A stretch of DNA of 64,000 bases from Xestospongia bergquistia. Lineage: Eukaryota > Porifera > Demospongiae > Haplosclerida > Petrosiidae. The stretch lies in assembly GCA_963965975.1 (NCBI GenBank), contig OZ014421.1, forward strand, positions 67,001 through 131,000, read 5' to 3'. The notes under the pieces are model-generated. The model ran no database searches. It was not told the DNA's origin and worked only from the letters and a program-made list of their open reading frames with translations. Shown here one piece after another: positions 1 to 11,589 of this stretch. Position numbers and translations under genes: made by a program. Within the stretch, counting starts at the first letter, position 1. Every line of letters starts with the position of its first letter.

Positions 1-35
1 TATGTCACAGACAGAGGTGAGGTGGTCTTGTCCAT
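1..35 (-). CDS. Coiled-coil cassette gene, first-exon 5' end (partial)
   Basis: These bases match the start of the first exon of the coiled-coil gene that is complete at 24656-26943: the protein begins MDKTTSPLSV and the ATG is the complement of 33-35. The rest lies left of the window. It shows that the tandem cassette array continues beyond the left edge. Whether that upstream copy is functional cannot be seen. Confidence 0.6.
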   Translation of the reverse strand, partial: MDKTTSPLSVT

Positions 36-281
36 TAGTAATGACTACAACTGGAACTTTTATTAACTAGAAAAGAATATTTAAATTTTATAGAATAGAT
101 TTGTATATAGTTCATTATTAGATACAATTTATTAATATTTTATTAAATACATTACCAATTATAGTATTGTATAAACAATGTACTTACCAGTTCACAATAG
201 CCAGGAGTAGACTACCACACCACACAGTACATAAAGAGTTAAAAATATCTAGGGGTGTGGTCTTAGTTAGGTGGGGCTGAA
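36..281. promoter_or_regulatory. Divergent promoter region, coiled-coil gene (-) / STPG gene (+), copy 1
   Basis: About 246 bp separate the two opposed ATG codons. The same interval is conserved between copies 2 and 3 (17069-17313) and copies 3 and 4 (26944-27188). No core motif is assigned; the call rests on head-to-head gene layout and conservation. Confidence 0.5.
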
Positions 282-1708
282 ATGGAAGAGCATCAGTTCT
301 TTAGAGATAGATTGTGTTCACTGACTCCTAATGGACGACCAGCTAAGAGACCTCAAAGGATTGTCTTAAAACTGACTCGGTAAGTGAGAGAGAAGGTTTC
401 TGTAGAGATGAGGTAGTCATTGTAGTGTAGACCATAGTTAGTTTCACAACAACAAGGACAACATCTTTATTACAAAACTAACTTGGACAAGAAATGATAA
501 AAATTCCAGTGCAGTTCTTTATATACTTCAAGTCCTCGACCAATCAGATTCGACTATTTGTCCGCTAGCAATCTTTAAATAACAACAATTCGCGCTTTTA
601 TTTATTAGCAATAAAATTAATAGATTCAATTAATTAGATCATTGTTAATAATATTCTCTATAGTAACCTCAACTCCTCCACTTTTTATACTATTGAAAAA
701 CCAAAGACATCTCATTATATTGGTAAGTAATATAGTGAAAAGTCTTGAGAGGATTATAATTTCAGGTTTAAGACAATGCTTGGTCTCACGGCCACCTCTT
801 TCTCTGGAACAAATAGCGACACCTTCTCCTTGTACCTATGATGTCCGACCAACTTCTTTAAGTAGTAAAGGTCCATTATGTTGGATATCAAACCATCATA
901 TTAACAGTATGTCCTTTATTACTATGTTTAAATTGATAATGTTGTCATGGTAACAGGTAAACCCCCTCCAATTACGACCACAAATTTATGGATTTATCAA
1001 ACTAATCAGGACAGGGAACAAGTAATTTTTATATAATTTAGTTATAATTTTATTAAATCTATTTAATTTTAGACTACTACTCCATGCTCCTATAATATAC
1101 CTCATATAATTGGACGTCAATCTTTAACTACAAGGACAGCACCATCTTATTCTATGAGAATTAAAACAACTCTACCTCTTGGTAATAAAAATTGGAATAA
1201 ATTATAAGTCTGAAGTTCAGGACACTTGTTCTAGGCCCATACTAATAATACTTTAATGACCTTTATATTGAGGACACACCTCTACTAATGACATTGTCCT
1301 AAAGAAGTACAGTGTGACAGTCTGAGATCAGCATATTTTAATACTGATCCTATCACTAAACCTTAAACATTAAGTATGTGGCTTAAGGTTCAGACTGTCA
1401 CACTAGACTTCCATAGTGTCCATTATAGAGATGTTCCATTTAAGTATGATCTTATATCTTCTAATAGGCTCAACTATTCAACCAGCTCCTAACAGTTATA
1501 ACACACTAGAGGCCACTAATATTACACTGACATCTTATCCTTCTTACACTATATCACATTTACCATCTCACAACAAAAGATCAAATCAGCATTATCTTTA
1601 ACAACTATAATATTAATGTTCTATTTAACAGAATCTACTCCAGGACCAGCTCACTATTATCCTAATATAGACATCTGTACATTAACAAGTCCAGTATATA
1701 CTATATAA
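282..1708 (+). CDS. STPG-repeat (ODF3/CIMAP-like) ciliary protein, cassette copy 1
   Basis: The multi-exon model starts at ATG 282 (MEEHQFFRDRLCSLTPNGRP). The first introns are GT-AG and 45-300 bp long. The joined exons give a roughly 230-residue protein with four spaced STPG-like motifs: PSPCTYDVRP, TPCSYNIPHIIG, PAPNSYNTLE and TPGPAHYYPNI. Proteins with such sperm-tail PG-rich repeats bind the lumen or wall of ciliary microtubules. This copy lacks the GT donor (AT instead) used in copies 2-4 before the last exon, so translation may stop at 1601 after SNQHYL and leave out the final repeat. It is convergent with the kinase gene. The family call is firm on motif grounds; the exact orthologue is not recognised. 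Confidence 0.6.
1215..1441. repeat. MITE-like element in STPG intron (same family as the 58-bp arrays)
   Basis: The intron contains the core words of the 58-bp repeat seen at 43905 (a tract reading ggacacttgttctag and then atattgaggacac) and ends in a tract reading tccattatagagatgttcc, which matches the element's terminal sequence elsewhere. It holds a 15-bp inverted repeat (1310-1324 with 1390-1404, agtgtgacagtctga type). The same insertion occurs in all four cassettes (near 10820, 18240 and 28090), so it predates the duplications. Confidence 0.55.
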
Positions 1709-1989
1709 CTAACATTATATTTTATATTGTTAATATAACTGTATGTCAGTCAATAATACTAACTTTTGAGATAAAACTTTCTCTATGAACACTCTCTCTA
1801 TATATATGTAGTCTAGCATTGCCTTCTCTAAGTGAAAGGGCAGAAATGCCAGTTATAATTCATACATTCACTTCTCTGGAAAATGTCCATATATGGTAAT
1901 ATTATTATAATAATCACACATAGTACAAAAACTAAACTAACTATTATAATAACCTCACTACTAAAATTATAACACACACTAGTATACTA
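1709..1989. other. Short convergent intergenic region, copy 1
   Basis: AT-rich spacer between the 3' ends of the STPG gene (+) and the kinase gene (-). No coding sequence is seen. The region is conserved in the other copies with small indels. Confidence 0.5.
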
Positions 1990-4900
1990 TTAAATGGTTT
2001 CATTGAAGTATGTTAGGATCTCTGACATTGTTGGACGTTCTCTACGATTCTCCTTCAAACATCGCTCAATAAGAGCTTTAAACGTTGGTCGTTTAATACT
2101 GTTAATATGAAGTTGTCTCTGAGCTACCTCAGGAATACAACAGATCATCATTTCAATCAAGACAACACCATAACTGTAAACATCCATTGCAGGAGAATGG
2201 TCTTTTGGTACACCAGCTTCTGGAGCAGAATAAACTGGATTACCTGGATTGACTGTACGACCAATCATTGGTTGAAGATTAGCTGAACCATAGTCTGATA
2301 CCTTGGCTCTCCAACTGTAATCACCACGAGTAAGAAGGACATTAGCAGTGCTGACATCTCTATGTAGTATAGGGTCTGGTTTAAAGAGGTGGAGATAGTT
2401 GAGACCACAGGCTATATCTTGACTGATAGTCAGAACAGCAGGATAGGCTAGAGGACCAGCTTCTAGCTCTTTGCGAAGACTAGTTGGCATTAGTTCTGAG
2501 AGGATAACAGGAGTACCCACTTTAGTGGCTCCTATGAACTGAAGGAGATTAGGATGACGTACTCGAGCAGCAATCTCCATTTCTCTTGTAAAAACTGATA
2601 TGTTATATGATGACAGGATAACTTCATAAAGACATTTCACAGCTACTCTAAGGCCGCGAAATTTAGCCACCTTGACTTCTCCCCAACCTCCTTTCCCAAG
2701 GATCTCCTCAGTTATCTCAATCTCCTCCTTCCTCACTACCCAGTGAGACTGTTCTTGTAACTGTTGAACTTGTTGTTGAAGAGTAGCATAAGCTTGACGT
2801 GTTTGTTGAAGAGCAGAGGTTGAGTCCTGAAATTGTTGACGAAAATTATCACGTTCTTGACATAGTTGTCTTTCCCTCTCTTCTTGATCTTGTAGTTGTT
2901 GTTGAAGTAACCTTTCTCTATTTCTGTGCTCACGTTCAAGTATAGCTTGAGTTTGTTGTTTCTCTTGAAGTTCTTGACGTAGTTGATGTAGTTGTCTTTC
3001 TTTTGTTTCAAGGTTGTCTTGAAGAGCTCTTGTCATATCTATCTGCTGTTGTTTGGTATCTTGTAGCTCTTTGTTGGTAACTTCAAGTTGTTGTGTTAGA
3101 CATTGAATTTCTCTATCTTTCTCTTGTAATTCTTGATGTGATGAAGAGGAAGGTTGAAGACGTGTAGGAGATTGGACAGTAAGTTGAGGTTGTCCATGTC
3201 TCTTCTGTTGTAGCTTAAGTTGATATTCTTCAGTAGATGTCAGGTTAGTTATTACATCTCCTACAATCCACTGGTCATCATTACATACTACAGTGAGAGA
3301 TATAGTATGTTACAATAGTATTGAGTTATGAGACTAGTTTGTAATATAAACAGTTAGTGTGTCAATACTCCTATATCATACTGTGATAATACTGATAATG
3401 TGTGTGTGTACTATATAACAAATACTATCATCAATAGACAGTACTTACTAAGTTCTATCACTGTAGTATCATTGAGTTTACCATTATAGCATCCTCCAAA
3501 TTGTATTACCCATACAGTGGTAGGTGACACATTCCATACTGAGAGGGAGTGGGTCCATCTCTGAGTCACTGATTCTGGTATATTGAGCTATAAGATGGAA
3601 TATAGTGTACTATATGACATTATAATAATGATGTTATGATATTACTACAAAACTAGTCATTATACATGTAACATCAGTGGATACATGTACTCTAGTAACA
3701 GACTATAACTTTGTATGAACTGGTAGAGTTAACATGTTACAATACTTTAAAACATGAACATAAGTACTTACGTACAGTCTTTAATAACTGAATTATAACT
3801 ATAAACAAATCAGATATATCAATAGACTATACTATCATAAATGTTAACATACTATAGTGTCAGGACTACAGGTATAAAACCAGGTCATAAAAACAATAAC
3901 TATTATTAATTAGAAATTTTCTATAGATAAGGGTTATTTTTAGAGGTCAAAGTTCAAATAGTCACACTTTATTATATCTCCTCATATTGTAGATCATAGA
4001 CATTAACTCACTTTGTGTTAGTGTTAGGTCACATGATAACTAGTAACTAACCTTTGTCCATGTCTTTGTATCAATGTTAAATAACCAGCTGTCAGCAATA
4101 CGGTTATTTGTAGCATATCCACCCACCATCATCACATGTAGGTCACTGATAATAGTAATAGCATGACCCAATCTACTCTGAGGCCAATTCACTGATTTGT
4201 GAAGTGTCTTCTCCCAGTGCTGGGTAGATAATATTCAAGTTAACATATTATACAATTAACATAGCAGTAATTAATACTGTATACTGGGAAATGTTTAAGA
4301 ATATTCTTCATTTTATAGTTTATGTGGATTTTAATTTAGTTACAATATTTCCTTTAATAAGACCTGGGACATCTATTTTAATATTCAACAACAATAGGGA
4401 AATTTACTATTTGAGGTCACTATTTAAAATATAATTGTGAATTATTAAAGTTTCTAGAATTAGAAGTGATTCTGAACATTCCTGATAAACAATAGCTTTA
4501 AACTTTGTGTATCAGTTAGTAAATGATAGATCAAGCATTGACAGAAAAATTAAACAAATATTACCTCATTGTGAACTCATTTGTTTAAGGACTTTATCAA
4601 ACTACAGTTATTTCCTGACTGAACAAACATTTTGTTATTTTGACAATTTTGTTAAGCAGTCATTGTATCATTTATTCAAGCTCATCATCAATTTCACTCA
4701 TATACAAAAAGGGAGGTTACTATTCAAGAGTGACATTTAGTCAATGAAATATGGCATCACTATATAGTTGACTAAAGGAATGTTTCAGTTATCAATATAA
4801 CCTCTAAGTTGATTAAAGAAATATTAACAAACAATAAATCACTTGTTTATTAATAAAACAGTTCCTAATAATAATATAAAGACATTATATACTATAAATT

Positions 4901-5928
4901 TAGTTCATTTAATAATATCAAACTTTAAACTTGATTACTCCACAATATTATACAGTAACTAAATACTTTAACTTAATACATAGTGTACTCACCACTGCAG
5001 TCTTTGTACACTGAGCAATATACACAGTGTTAATATAACCATTAGGAGTATTACCACCAAATAACAGAGCTCTGTTATTAGGTAGTGATGTAAGAGTGAA
5101 GCTATGACAAGGAGGTGGACATTCTCCAGTAATTTCTGGTATTATCCACTGACCTGAAATACAAATAGTTATAAAATTGTACTTGATATATAATGTATTA
5201 ATAACATGATATATTGATCTTCTTACCACTGGATAACTGATAATAGTGGTGTTCATTAGTACGAACATTACCACCATAAACATCACTATACTGAGCACCA
5301 GATTGTAGAGAGGTAGGACGTGGACCATATCCACCAACTACCAGTAGATAATCCACTTTATTGAATGTAAGTGATATCATCCCACAGTGTGACTTCATCA
5401 TTGGACCCATACTTGGATTAGTTGGGAACAGTTCATTCCATGTAAGTGAATCTGTTATTAATGATTTGAGACTATTGTAACGACACTGGTCATGATTACA
5501 ATAGCCTCCAAAATAGTAGATCCTGTTACTGATAACAGTGGAGGCATAGGCCCAGACACCCAGTGGAGGTTTTCCATTAGTAGGTCGTTGTTCCCATCTA
5601 CCAGTTGGTAAGTGAAATACCTCAATAACAGAGGTCATCTTCCGTTTGACTTCATTATCATGTACTTTAGGGAGACCATCTATATCACCACCCCACATGT
5701 AGAGGTAGTCACCCACTATATATGTGGAGTGACCATACCTCTTTGTAGGTACATAATAATCTGTAGAACATGACACACACAGACACATAACAATAGATAA
5801 CTATTATAATAATGTAGTCAAACCTGATCTAAATGTAGCCATCTTTTCTTTCAAATTAGACACGCCCTTAATAATCAGCTCTCAGTTATTATAATTGAGG
5901 ACAACTCTCTACTTACAAGTTCCATCAT
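1990..5928 (-). CDS. Kelch / coiled-coil / TKL protein kinase, cassette copy 1
   Basis: Joined minus-strand exons give a kelch propeller, a Gln/Glu/Arg-rich coiled coil and a C-terminal TKL-type kinase. The proposed start is MMEL (ATG near 5928), spliced by a 50-bp intron to GVSNLKEK; a second in-frame ATG (MATFRS, near 5850) exists only in this copy. Kelch blades show the double-Gly signatures (YLYMWGGD, RIYYFGGY, LLVVGGYG, ALLFGGN, HVMMVGGY, VIQFGG). The last exon (about 3300-1990) holds the coiled coil and then the kinase: GKGGWGEV loop, VAVK lysine, HRDVSTANV catalytic loop, DYG instead of DFG, and SAPEAG. It is probably an intracellular Ser/Thr or Tyr kinase with a protein-binding propeller. 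All catalytic residues are present. CDK1 relic lies 127 bp upstream on the same strand. Ligand and substrate are unknown. Confidence 0.75.
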
Positions 5929-6055
5929 AAAACAAGTAATCTTATACTATACAAGTTATTTTATTTATTATAAGTTATTCCATTCAGATGTATTAGTGTA
6001 TGTTAATACAGTATACAGTTAATGATACATAAAATATTAATGTTATAATATGTTC

Positions 6056-7170
6056 TTAAGACTGTACTGTATCAGGTAGACCTGACTTGTCTAAATCACT
6101 GAAATAAGGATGTTGCATAGCAGTCTTTGCTGACATTCTCTTCCCAGGATTATAAACCAACATTTGCTGATGTTAAAGACACTAGAATTAAAAAGGATCA
6201 CTGAACAATAACTTACCATTAACAGGTCACAACCTGCTGCATCAAGTCGAGGACAAACTTGTTTTATTGTCTTTCCAATCCATTTAGGGAAATTTGGTTT
6301 AAAATTTGGTAGTTCAGTTACATTAGGCCATGTTGTATCATTAGGTGTACCCAAAATCCTACAGTGGAACTAGTTAAACCAGTTTATAAAACCTGTTTGA
6401 TAAACCTGAAAATTTGGAAGAGTTGATCAATTTCAGAGTCTCCTTGAAACAGAGGTTTTTTATTAGACATTTCAGCAAATATACAAGCTATACTCCATAC
6501 ATCAATGGGACAAGAATATCGTGCTGAACCAAGTAAGACTTCAGGGGCCCTGTACCACAGTGTTACTACCTGTGTAATTTAACAATGGGTCAGTATGAGA
6601 GAGAGAGAGAAAGAGAGATAGAGAGAGAGAGACTGATACCTCATGGGTATATGCACTAACTGGTATACCAAAGGCTCGTCCAAGTCCAAAGTCAGCCAGT
6701 TTAATAGCTCCTTTAGCATCAATCAACAGATTTTGTGGTTTCAAGTCACGATGAATAATACGTCGACAATGACAGAAAACTGTACCTTTGAGGATCTGGT
6801 AAGTATAACTCTATTAATATAAGAAATAATGAAGTTAATAATAATATTATTAACAATAGAACATTTACAATAAATATAACTACTATAATGTATGGTCATT
6901 GTAGATTGGTCACCTATCTATACATCCATATAATCATTCATATGTTTGTCCATTAATCAATTTATCTATTGATCCATGTCTCCATTTGTCAATCTATGTA
7001 TCCATTTATCAAACCATGTATCCATTATTACTGTGATCATTACCTTTAATAATACTGGATCAATATACTGTCCAGATGGAATAGTATCAAGATATTTCTT
7101 TAAATCCATACTAATGAATTCAAAAACAAGATAGAACTTAGAATCTTGATGAATTATCTCCTCAAGTCTG

Positions 7171-7231
<61 letters not shown>

Positions 7232-7397
7232 GAGAGAGAGAGAGGGGGGGAGAGACTCAGAGAGAGTTGACATTATTTCTAGTCATTCTATTAGTGTAAG
7301 TAAATCACATTCCATTCACTTCACAATAGACACTTTCACTTACATCACAATATTAGGATGTTGAACTTCCTTCAATATCAAAATCTCTCTAATATAA
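6056..7397 (-). pseudogene. CDK1 copy 1, N-terminal deletion
   Basis: The exons match the intact CDK1 at 33085-34565 from the C-terminus (stop near 6056) through the [19 protein letters not shown] and hinge exons. The exon carrying the PSTAIRE helix breaks off inside it: only IREI...KEVQHPNIV remains (about 7343-7397). Beyond that the sequence turns into a fragment of the coiled-coil gene. The Gly-rich loop, the ATP-binding lysine and the start codon are absent, so an active kinase cannot be made. The remaining exons have no obvious stops, so the loss looks recent. Confidence 0.75.
7170..7256. repeat. (GA)n microsatellite
   Basis: Long GA run with a short poly-G interruption, inside a CDK1-relic intron. 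Copies 3 and 4 carry GA or GT tracts in CDK1 introns too, but of very different length. Confidence 0.9.
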
Positions 7398-7475
7398 TTG
7401 TTCAGTATCTATTTTTTTAATACGACCTAATTCACTAAGAAAGAATATATTATATTTAGTAAACTAATATCTACA
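7398..7475 (-). pseudogene. Fragment of the coiled-coil gene fused to the CDK1 relic
   Basis: From about 7403 the sequence matches 25185-25245, an exon/intron border of the complete coiled-coil gene (exon words ELGRIKALHTEQ). The CDK1 exon is joined directly to it, showing a deletion of the CDK1 promoter, start exon and the 3' part of the coiled-coil gene. The rest of that gene is missing from this copy. Confidence 0.65.
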
Positions 7476-7639
7476 TTTTATTATGACATAAATAACAAAA
7501 CAATTACTTCTAATGTTAATTTTTTGTATTAACATTATTTTTGTCTGTATTTTTTATAGATTCAATTATCACTGATATCCACAACATTGACACAATGACA
7601 ATGATTAACATTCATGACATTCATAACAATATATATCAC

Positions 7640-8700
7640 TCTATTAATCTGTACATTTACTCTAGTGATCCATCCATTCATAGGTATGGTACTCATATCT
7701 GCTAGTCTTTTTTCATCCATGGAGACTGTCCCTTTCTCCTTTACCCATTCTTCTACCTCCTCCAATTCTCTCTGATTCTCCAACCCTTGAAGAATCAATA
7801 CTGGTCACCATACCAGCTTGTCTATCAGCTATGAATGATGCTGGGTCTCCTACTATTTTTATCACAACTGGTCCCCCTACCTGCTAACTACACAACTGAT
7901 GTGTTCTCTCTATCATGCTCTCTTTTCTCTTAAGTCTACTTTAACAGAAATGAAATTAGTATATTCAAGAAGCAAACTGAAACAAACATTATTCTTTCTT
8001 ACCTGCTGCTCATCTGGAACTACTGACAAACACCTCTCATGCTGTAAAATACTGTAATACTTTAGAGAATGCTTCCATTTTAATAAATGAGAGTGCTCCT
8101 GCATCAAATAATGTAATGATGAGGAAGATGGATTGAATGGATGGATGGGTCAATCAATGGATGGATAGACTATTCTTGTATTTTTCCTGCATTAGTTGAA
8201 ATCATCTCATCCTTTGATACAATAACCTTGTCAACCTAAGTTGGAATCTTTCTACAATAGCCTCTCTCCTCCATCTCCCAAATGATTTGATCCTATTATA
8301 CGTCAACAGTTTCAAGAAATGTTAATAAATCAGAGAGAGAGAGAGAGAGAGTTATGTATTAATCTTTAAATGATTACTTTTTCATGTGGATCTCTCTGTC
8401 TGTCTCTCTCTGTCTGTCTCTCTGTCTGTCTCTCTCTGTCTCTCTCTCTGTCTCTCTCTGTCTGTCTGTTCCTCTCTCTCTCTCTGTCTCTCTCTCTCTC
8501 TCTCTAGGTCATAGAGTCATAGCAAAAGCACAAGATTGATGACTTAGAACCAATAAATTTTTAAACTCTATCAATACTAAAGAGAACATATTGATTATTT
8601 CATGACCGTTTATCACTTCTCCTACTACCTGACTTAAATTATTAACACTAAAGATCAAGTGAGCTATTAGTCTCTTGTACCAGCAATAATGCAAACTATT
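7640..8700 (-). pseudogene. Unrecognised coding exons (gene remnant or small gene)
   Basis: Three minus-strand stretches look coding: about 8694-8511 (LHYCWYKRLIAHLIFSV..., 60 residues), about 8107-8000 (LMQEHSHLLKWKHSLKYYSI, ending in a clean GTAAG donor) and about 7890-7730 (a good AG acceptor, then VGGPVVIKIVGDPASFIADR). The last two join in phase. They have no counterpart in cassette copies 2-4, so the block entered or survived only here. I do not recognise the family, and no complete start or stop was established. It may be a relic carried in by the rearrangement that broke CDK1. Confidence 0.35.
8332..8510. repeat. (GA)n and (CT)n/(CTGT)n microsatellites
   Basis: A short GA run (8332-8351) is followed, after 38 bp, by a long CT/CTGT-rich tract (8390-8510). 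Confidence 0.9.
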
Positions 8701-8710
8701 TGTAATATAG

Positions 8711-9917
8711 ACATAGCCAGTACCACATTTATTGCAAACTAGGGATTAGGTCAAATAAATTAACAATCTCGTTCATGCTAGCCACCACCTCCTAGTATAT
8801 TAGTCATATATGTGTAGTGGTGACTGTTAGAAAGCAAACCTAATTATAAAATGTATGAAAAGATTTCCTTTAACTAGTGTAGTCATTGTTTAGAAAGCAG
8901 ATCTAATCATAATAGATATCATAGTGAATTATCTTATTACATATATTCACTGATTAGTTTACTATGACAATCACAGACTATCCATCCATTGTCCTTTATC
9001 ATTTATACATTCATATTATTATCTTATTCATATTATCTATTATTATCATATTATTATATTATTATCCGTCCATTTAGACCTCAGAAGATGTGATATGACA
9101 AATTATAATTTGTGAGAACATCCTCATTAGTTACCTTGAATACTAGAAAACCCTTCTATTGAATGTTCAAGACTACCTCTTCCTAGTTATGAGGTAGGTG
9201 GAGTCATATAATATTGTATGTATGTTGTCTTTATTAATTCATTAATTTAAAAAGTATATTAATTATAAATAATAATAAAAGAGTAAACATACTACATATG
9301 TTTTGTTTGTTATAAATATTTACATTGTACTATACAAATTGTAATAATTATCACATTACAATACAAGTTTCAACATTCCTTTACTATACATTTGTATATA
9401 TATTTATATATCATGTAAACTGATATCTGTCATAGTTGTTAAATTAACTTATCATTAGGTATCTAATCTCTTTTCCAGGAGTGTTATTGTACATGTTCAT
9501 TGATTTACATATATTTTCATATCAGAATGGTTTTGAATATTATATGAGGGAGGACAAAACTTCATGGAAATCTAAACCTATGTGACTTGTTAGACAGTTT
9601 TGGCAACATTATAAACATCCTCCTAATTTATAAGAAATGGAATTTGTAAATGTATTTTAGATGAATGCACGACAAATAAATGGTCTGATATCAGCATTTC
9701 TAAATCAGGTATCAAGATGATTAAATCAGATGTCAGTATCAGTGTACAATCAGATATCATTGTTAAAAATCATGTTGATGCCTGTTTGTAGTAGGTCTGA
9801 TATCAGCATTTCTAAATTAGATAAAGTCAATTCCATCCTATATTTACTTCATAATGCTACATAATAATACAAAGCAATAGTAGACTATCATTCATTGTAA
9901 TATTACTAGAACATCTT
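8711..9917. other. Unique AT-rich spacer between cassettes 1 and 2
   Basis: No convincing coding sequence. It contains a direct repeat of about 24 bp (9682-9705 and 9794-9817, beginning ggtctgatatcagcatttct). At the other junctions the coiled-coil gene or its remnant fills this place, so this block replaces it here. Confidence 0.5.
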
Positions 9918-11319
9918 GATAGATTGTGTTCACTGATTCCTAATAGACGACCAGCTAAGAGACCTCAAAGGATTGTCTTAAAACTGACTCGGTAAGTGAG
10001 AGAGAAGGTTTCTGTAGAGATGAGGTAGTCATTGTAGTGTAGACCATAGTTAGTTTCACAACAACAAGGACAACATCTTTATTACAAACTAACTTGGACA
10101 AGAAATGATAAAAATTCCAGCGCAGTTCTTTATATACTTCAAGTCCTCGACCAATCAGATTCGACTATTTGTCCGCTAGCAATCTTTAAATAACAACAAT
10201 TCGCGCTTTTATTTATTAGCAGTAAAATTAATAGATTCAATTAATTAGATCATTGTTAATAATATTCTCTATAGTAACCTCAACTCCTCCACTTTTTATA
10301 CTATTGAAAAACCAAAGACATCTCATTGTATTGGTAAGTAATATAGTGAAAAGTCTTGAGAGGATTATAATTTCAGGTTTAAGACAATGCTTGGTCTCAC
10401 GGCCACCTCTTTCTCTGGAACAAATAGTGACACCTTCTCCCTGTACCTATGATGTGCGACCATCTTCTTTAAGTAGTAAAGGTCCATTATGTTGGTTATC
10501 AACCCATCATATTAACAGTATGTCCTTTATTACTATGTTTAAATTGATAATGTTGTCATGGTAACAGGTAAACCCCCTCCAATTACGACCACAAATTTAT
10601 GGATTTATCAAACTAATCAGGACAGGGAACAAGTAATTTTTATATAATTTAGTTATAATTTTATTAAATCTATTTAATTTTAGAATACTACTCCATGTTC
10701 CTATAATATACCTCATATAATTGGACGTCAATCTTTAACTACAAGGACAGCACCATCTTATTCTATGAGAATTAAAACAACTCTACCTCTTGGTAATAAA
10801 AATTGGAATAAATTATAAGTCTGAAGTTCAGGACACTTGTTCTAGGCCCATACTAATAATACTTTAATGACCTTTATATTGAGGACACACCTCTACTAAT
10901 GACATTGTCCTAAAGAAGTACAGTGTGACAGTCTGAGATCACTATATTTTAATACTGATCCTATCACTAAACCTTAAACATTAAGTATGTGGCTTAAGGT
11001 TCAGACTGTCACACTAGACTTCCATAGTGTCCATTATAGAGATGTTCCATTTAAGTATGATCTTATATCTTCTAATAGGCTCAACTATTCAACCAGCTCC
11101 TAAGAGTTATAACACACTAGAGTCCACTAATATTACAATGACATCTTATCCTTCTTACACTATATCACATTTACCATCTCACAACAAAAGATCAAGTCAG
11201 CATTATCTTTAACAACTATAATATTAATGTTCTATTTAACAGAATCTACTCCAGGACCAGCTCACTATCATCCTAATATAGACATCTGTACATTAAGAAG
11301 TCCAGCATATACTATATAA
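9918..11319 (+). pseudogene. STPG-repeat gene copy 2, promoter and start lost
   Basis: Homology to the other STPG copies begins abruptly at about 9918, inside the first coding exon after the ATG; the ATG and the shared divergent promoter are absent. The downstream exons are intact and keep the STPG motifs (PSPCTYDVRP, TPCSYNIPHIIG, PAPKSYNTLE, TPGPAHYHPN), with the donor at the last intron present. One codon change (Gly to Arg) follows the breakpoint. It could be transcribed from a new promoter, but as seen it is a 5'-truncated gene. Confidence 0.65.
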
Positions 11320-11589
11320 ATAACATTATATTTTATATTGTTAATATAACTATATGTCAGTCAACATTTGAGATAAAACTTTCTCTATGAACACTCTCTC
11401 TATATATATAGTCCAGCATTGCCTTCTCTAAGTGAAAGGGGAGAAATGTCAATTATAATTCATACATTCACTTCTCTGCAAAATGTCCATATATGGTAAT
11501 ATTATTATAATAATCACACATAGTACAATAACTAAACTAACTATTATAATAACCTTACTACTAAAATTATAACACACTCTAGTATACTA

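Noticed and set aside
642-953. 103-residue open frame repeated at 10253, 17673 and 27547
   Set aside because: Its start is a TTG and its frame runs through introns. The real protein uses different exon boundaries, and in the second exon only part of this frame is coding (GLRQCLVSRPP...).
2736-3011. Asn/Lys-rich 91-residue frame, also at 19736 and 29630
   Set aside because: Out-of-frame reading of the CAA/GAA-rich coiled-coil exon of the kelch kinase.
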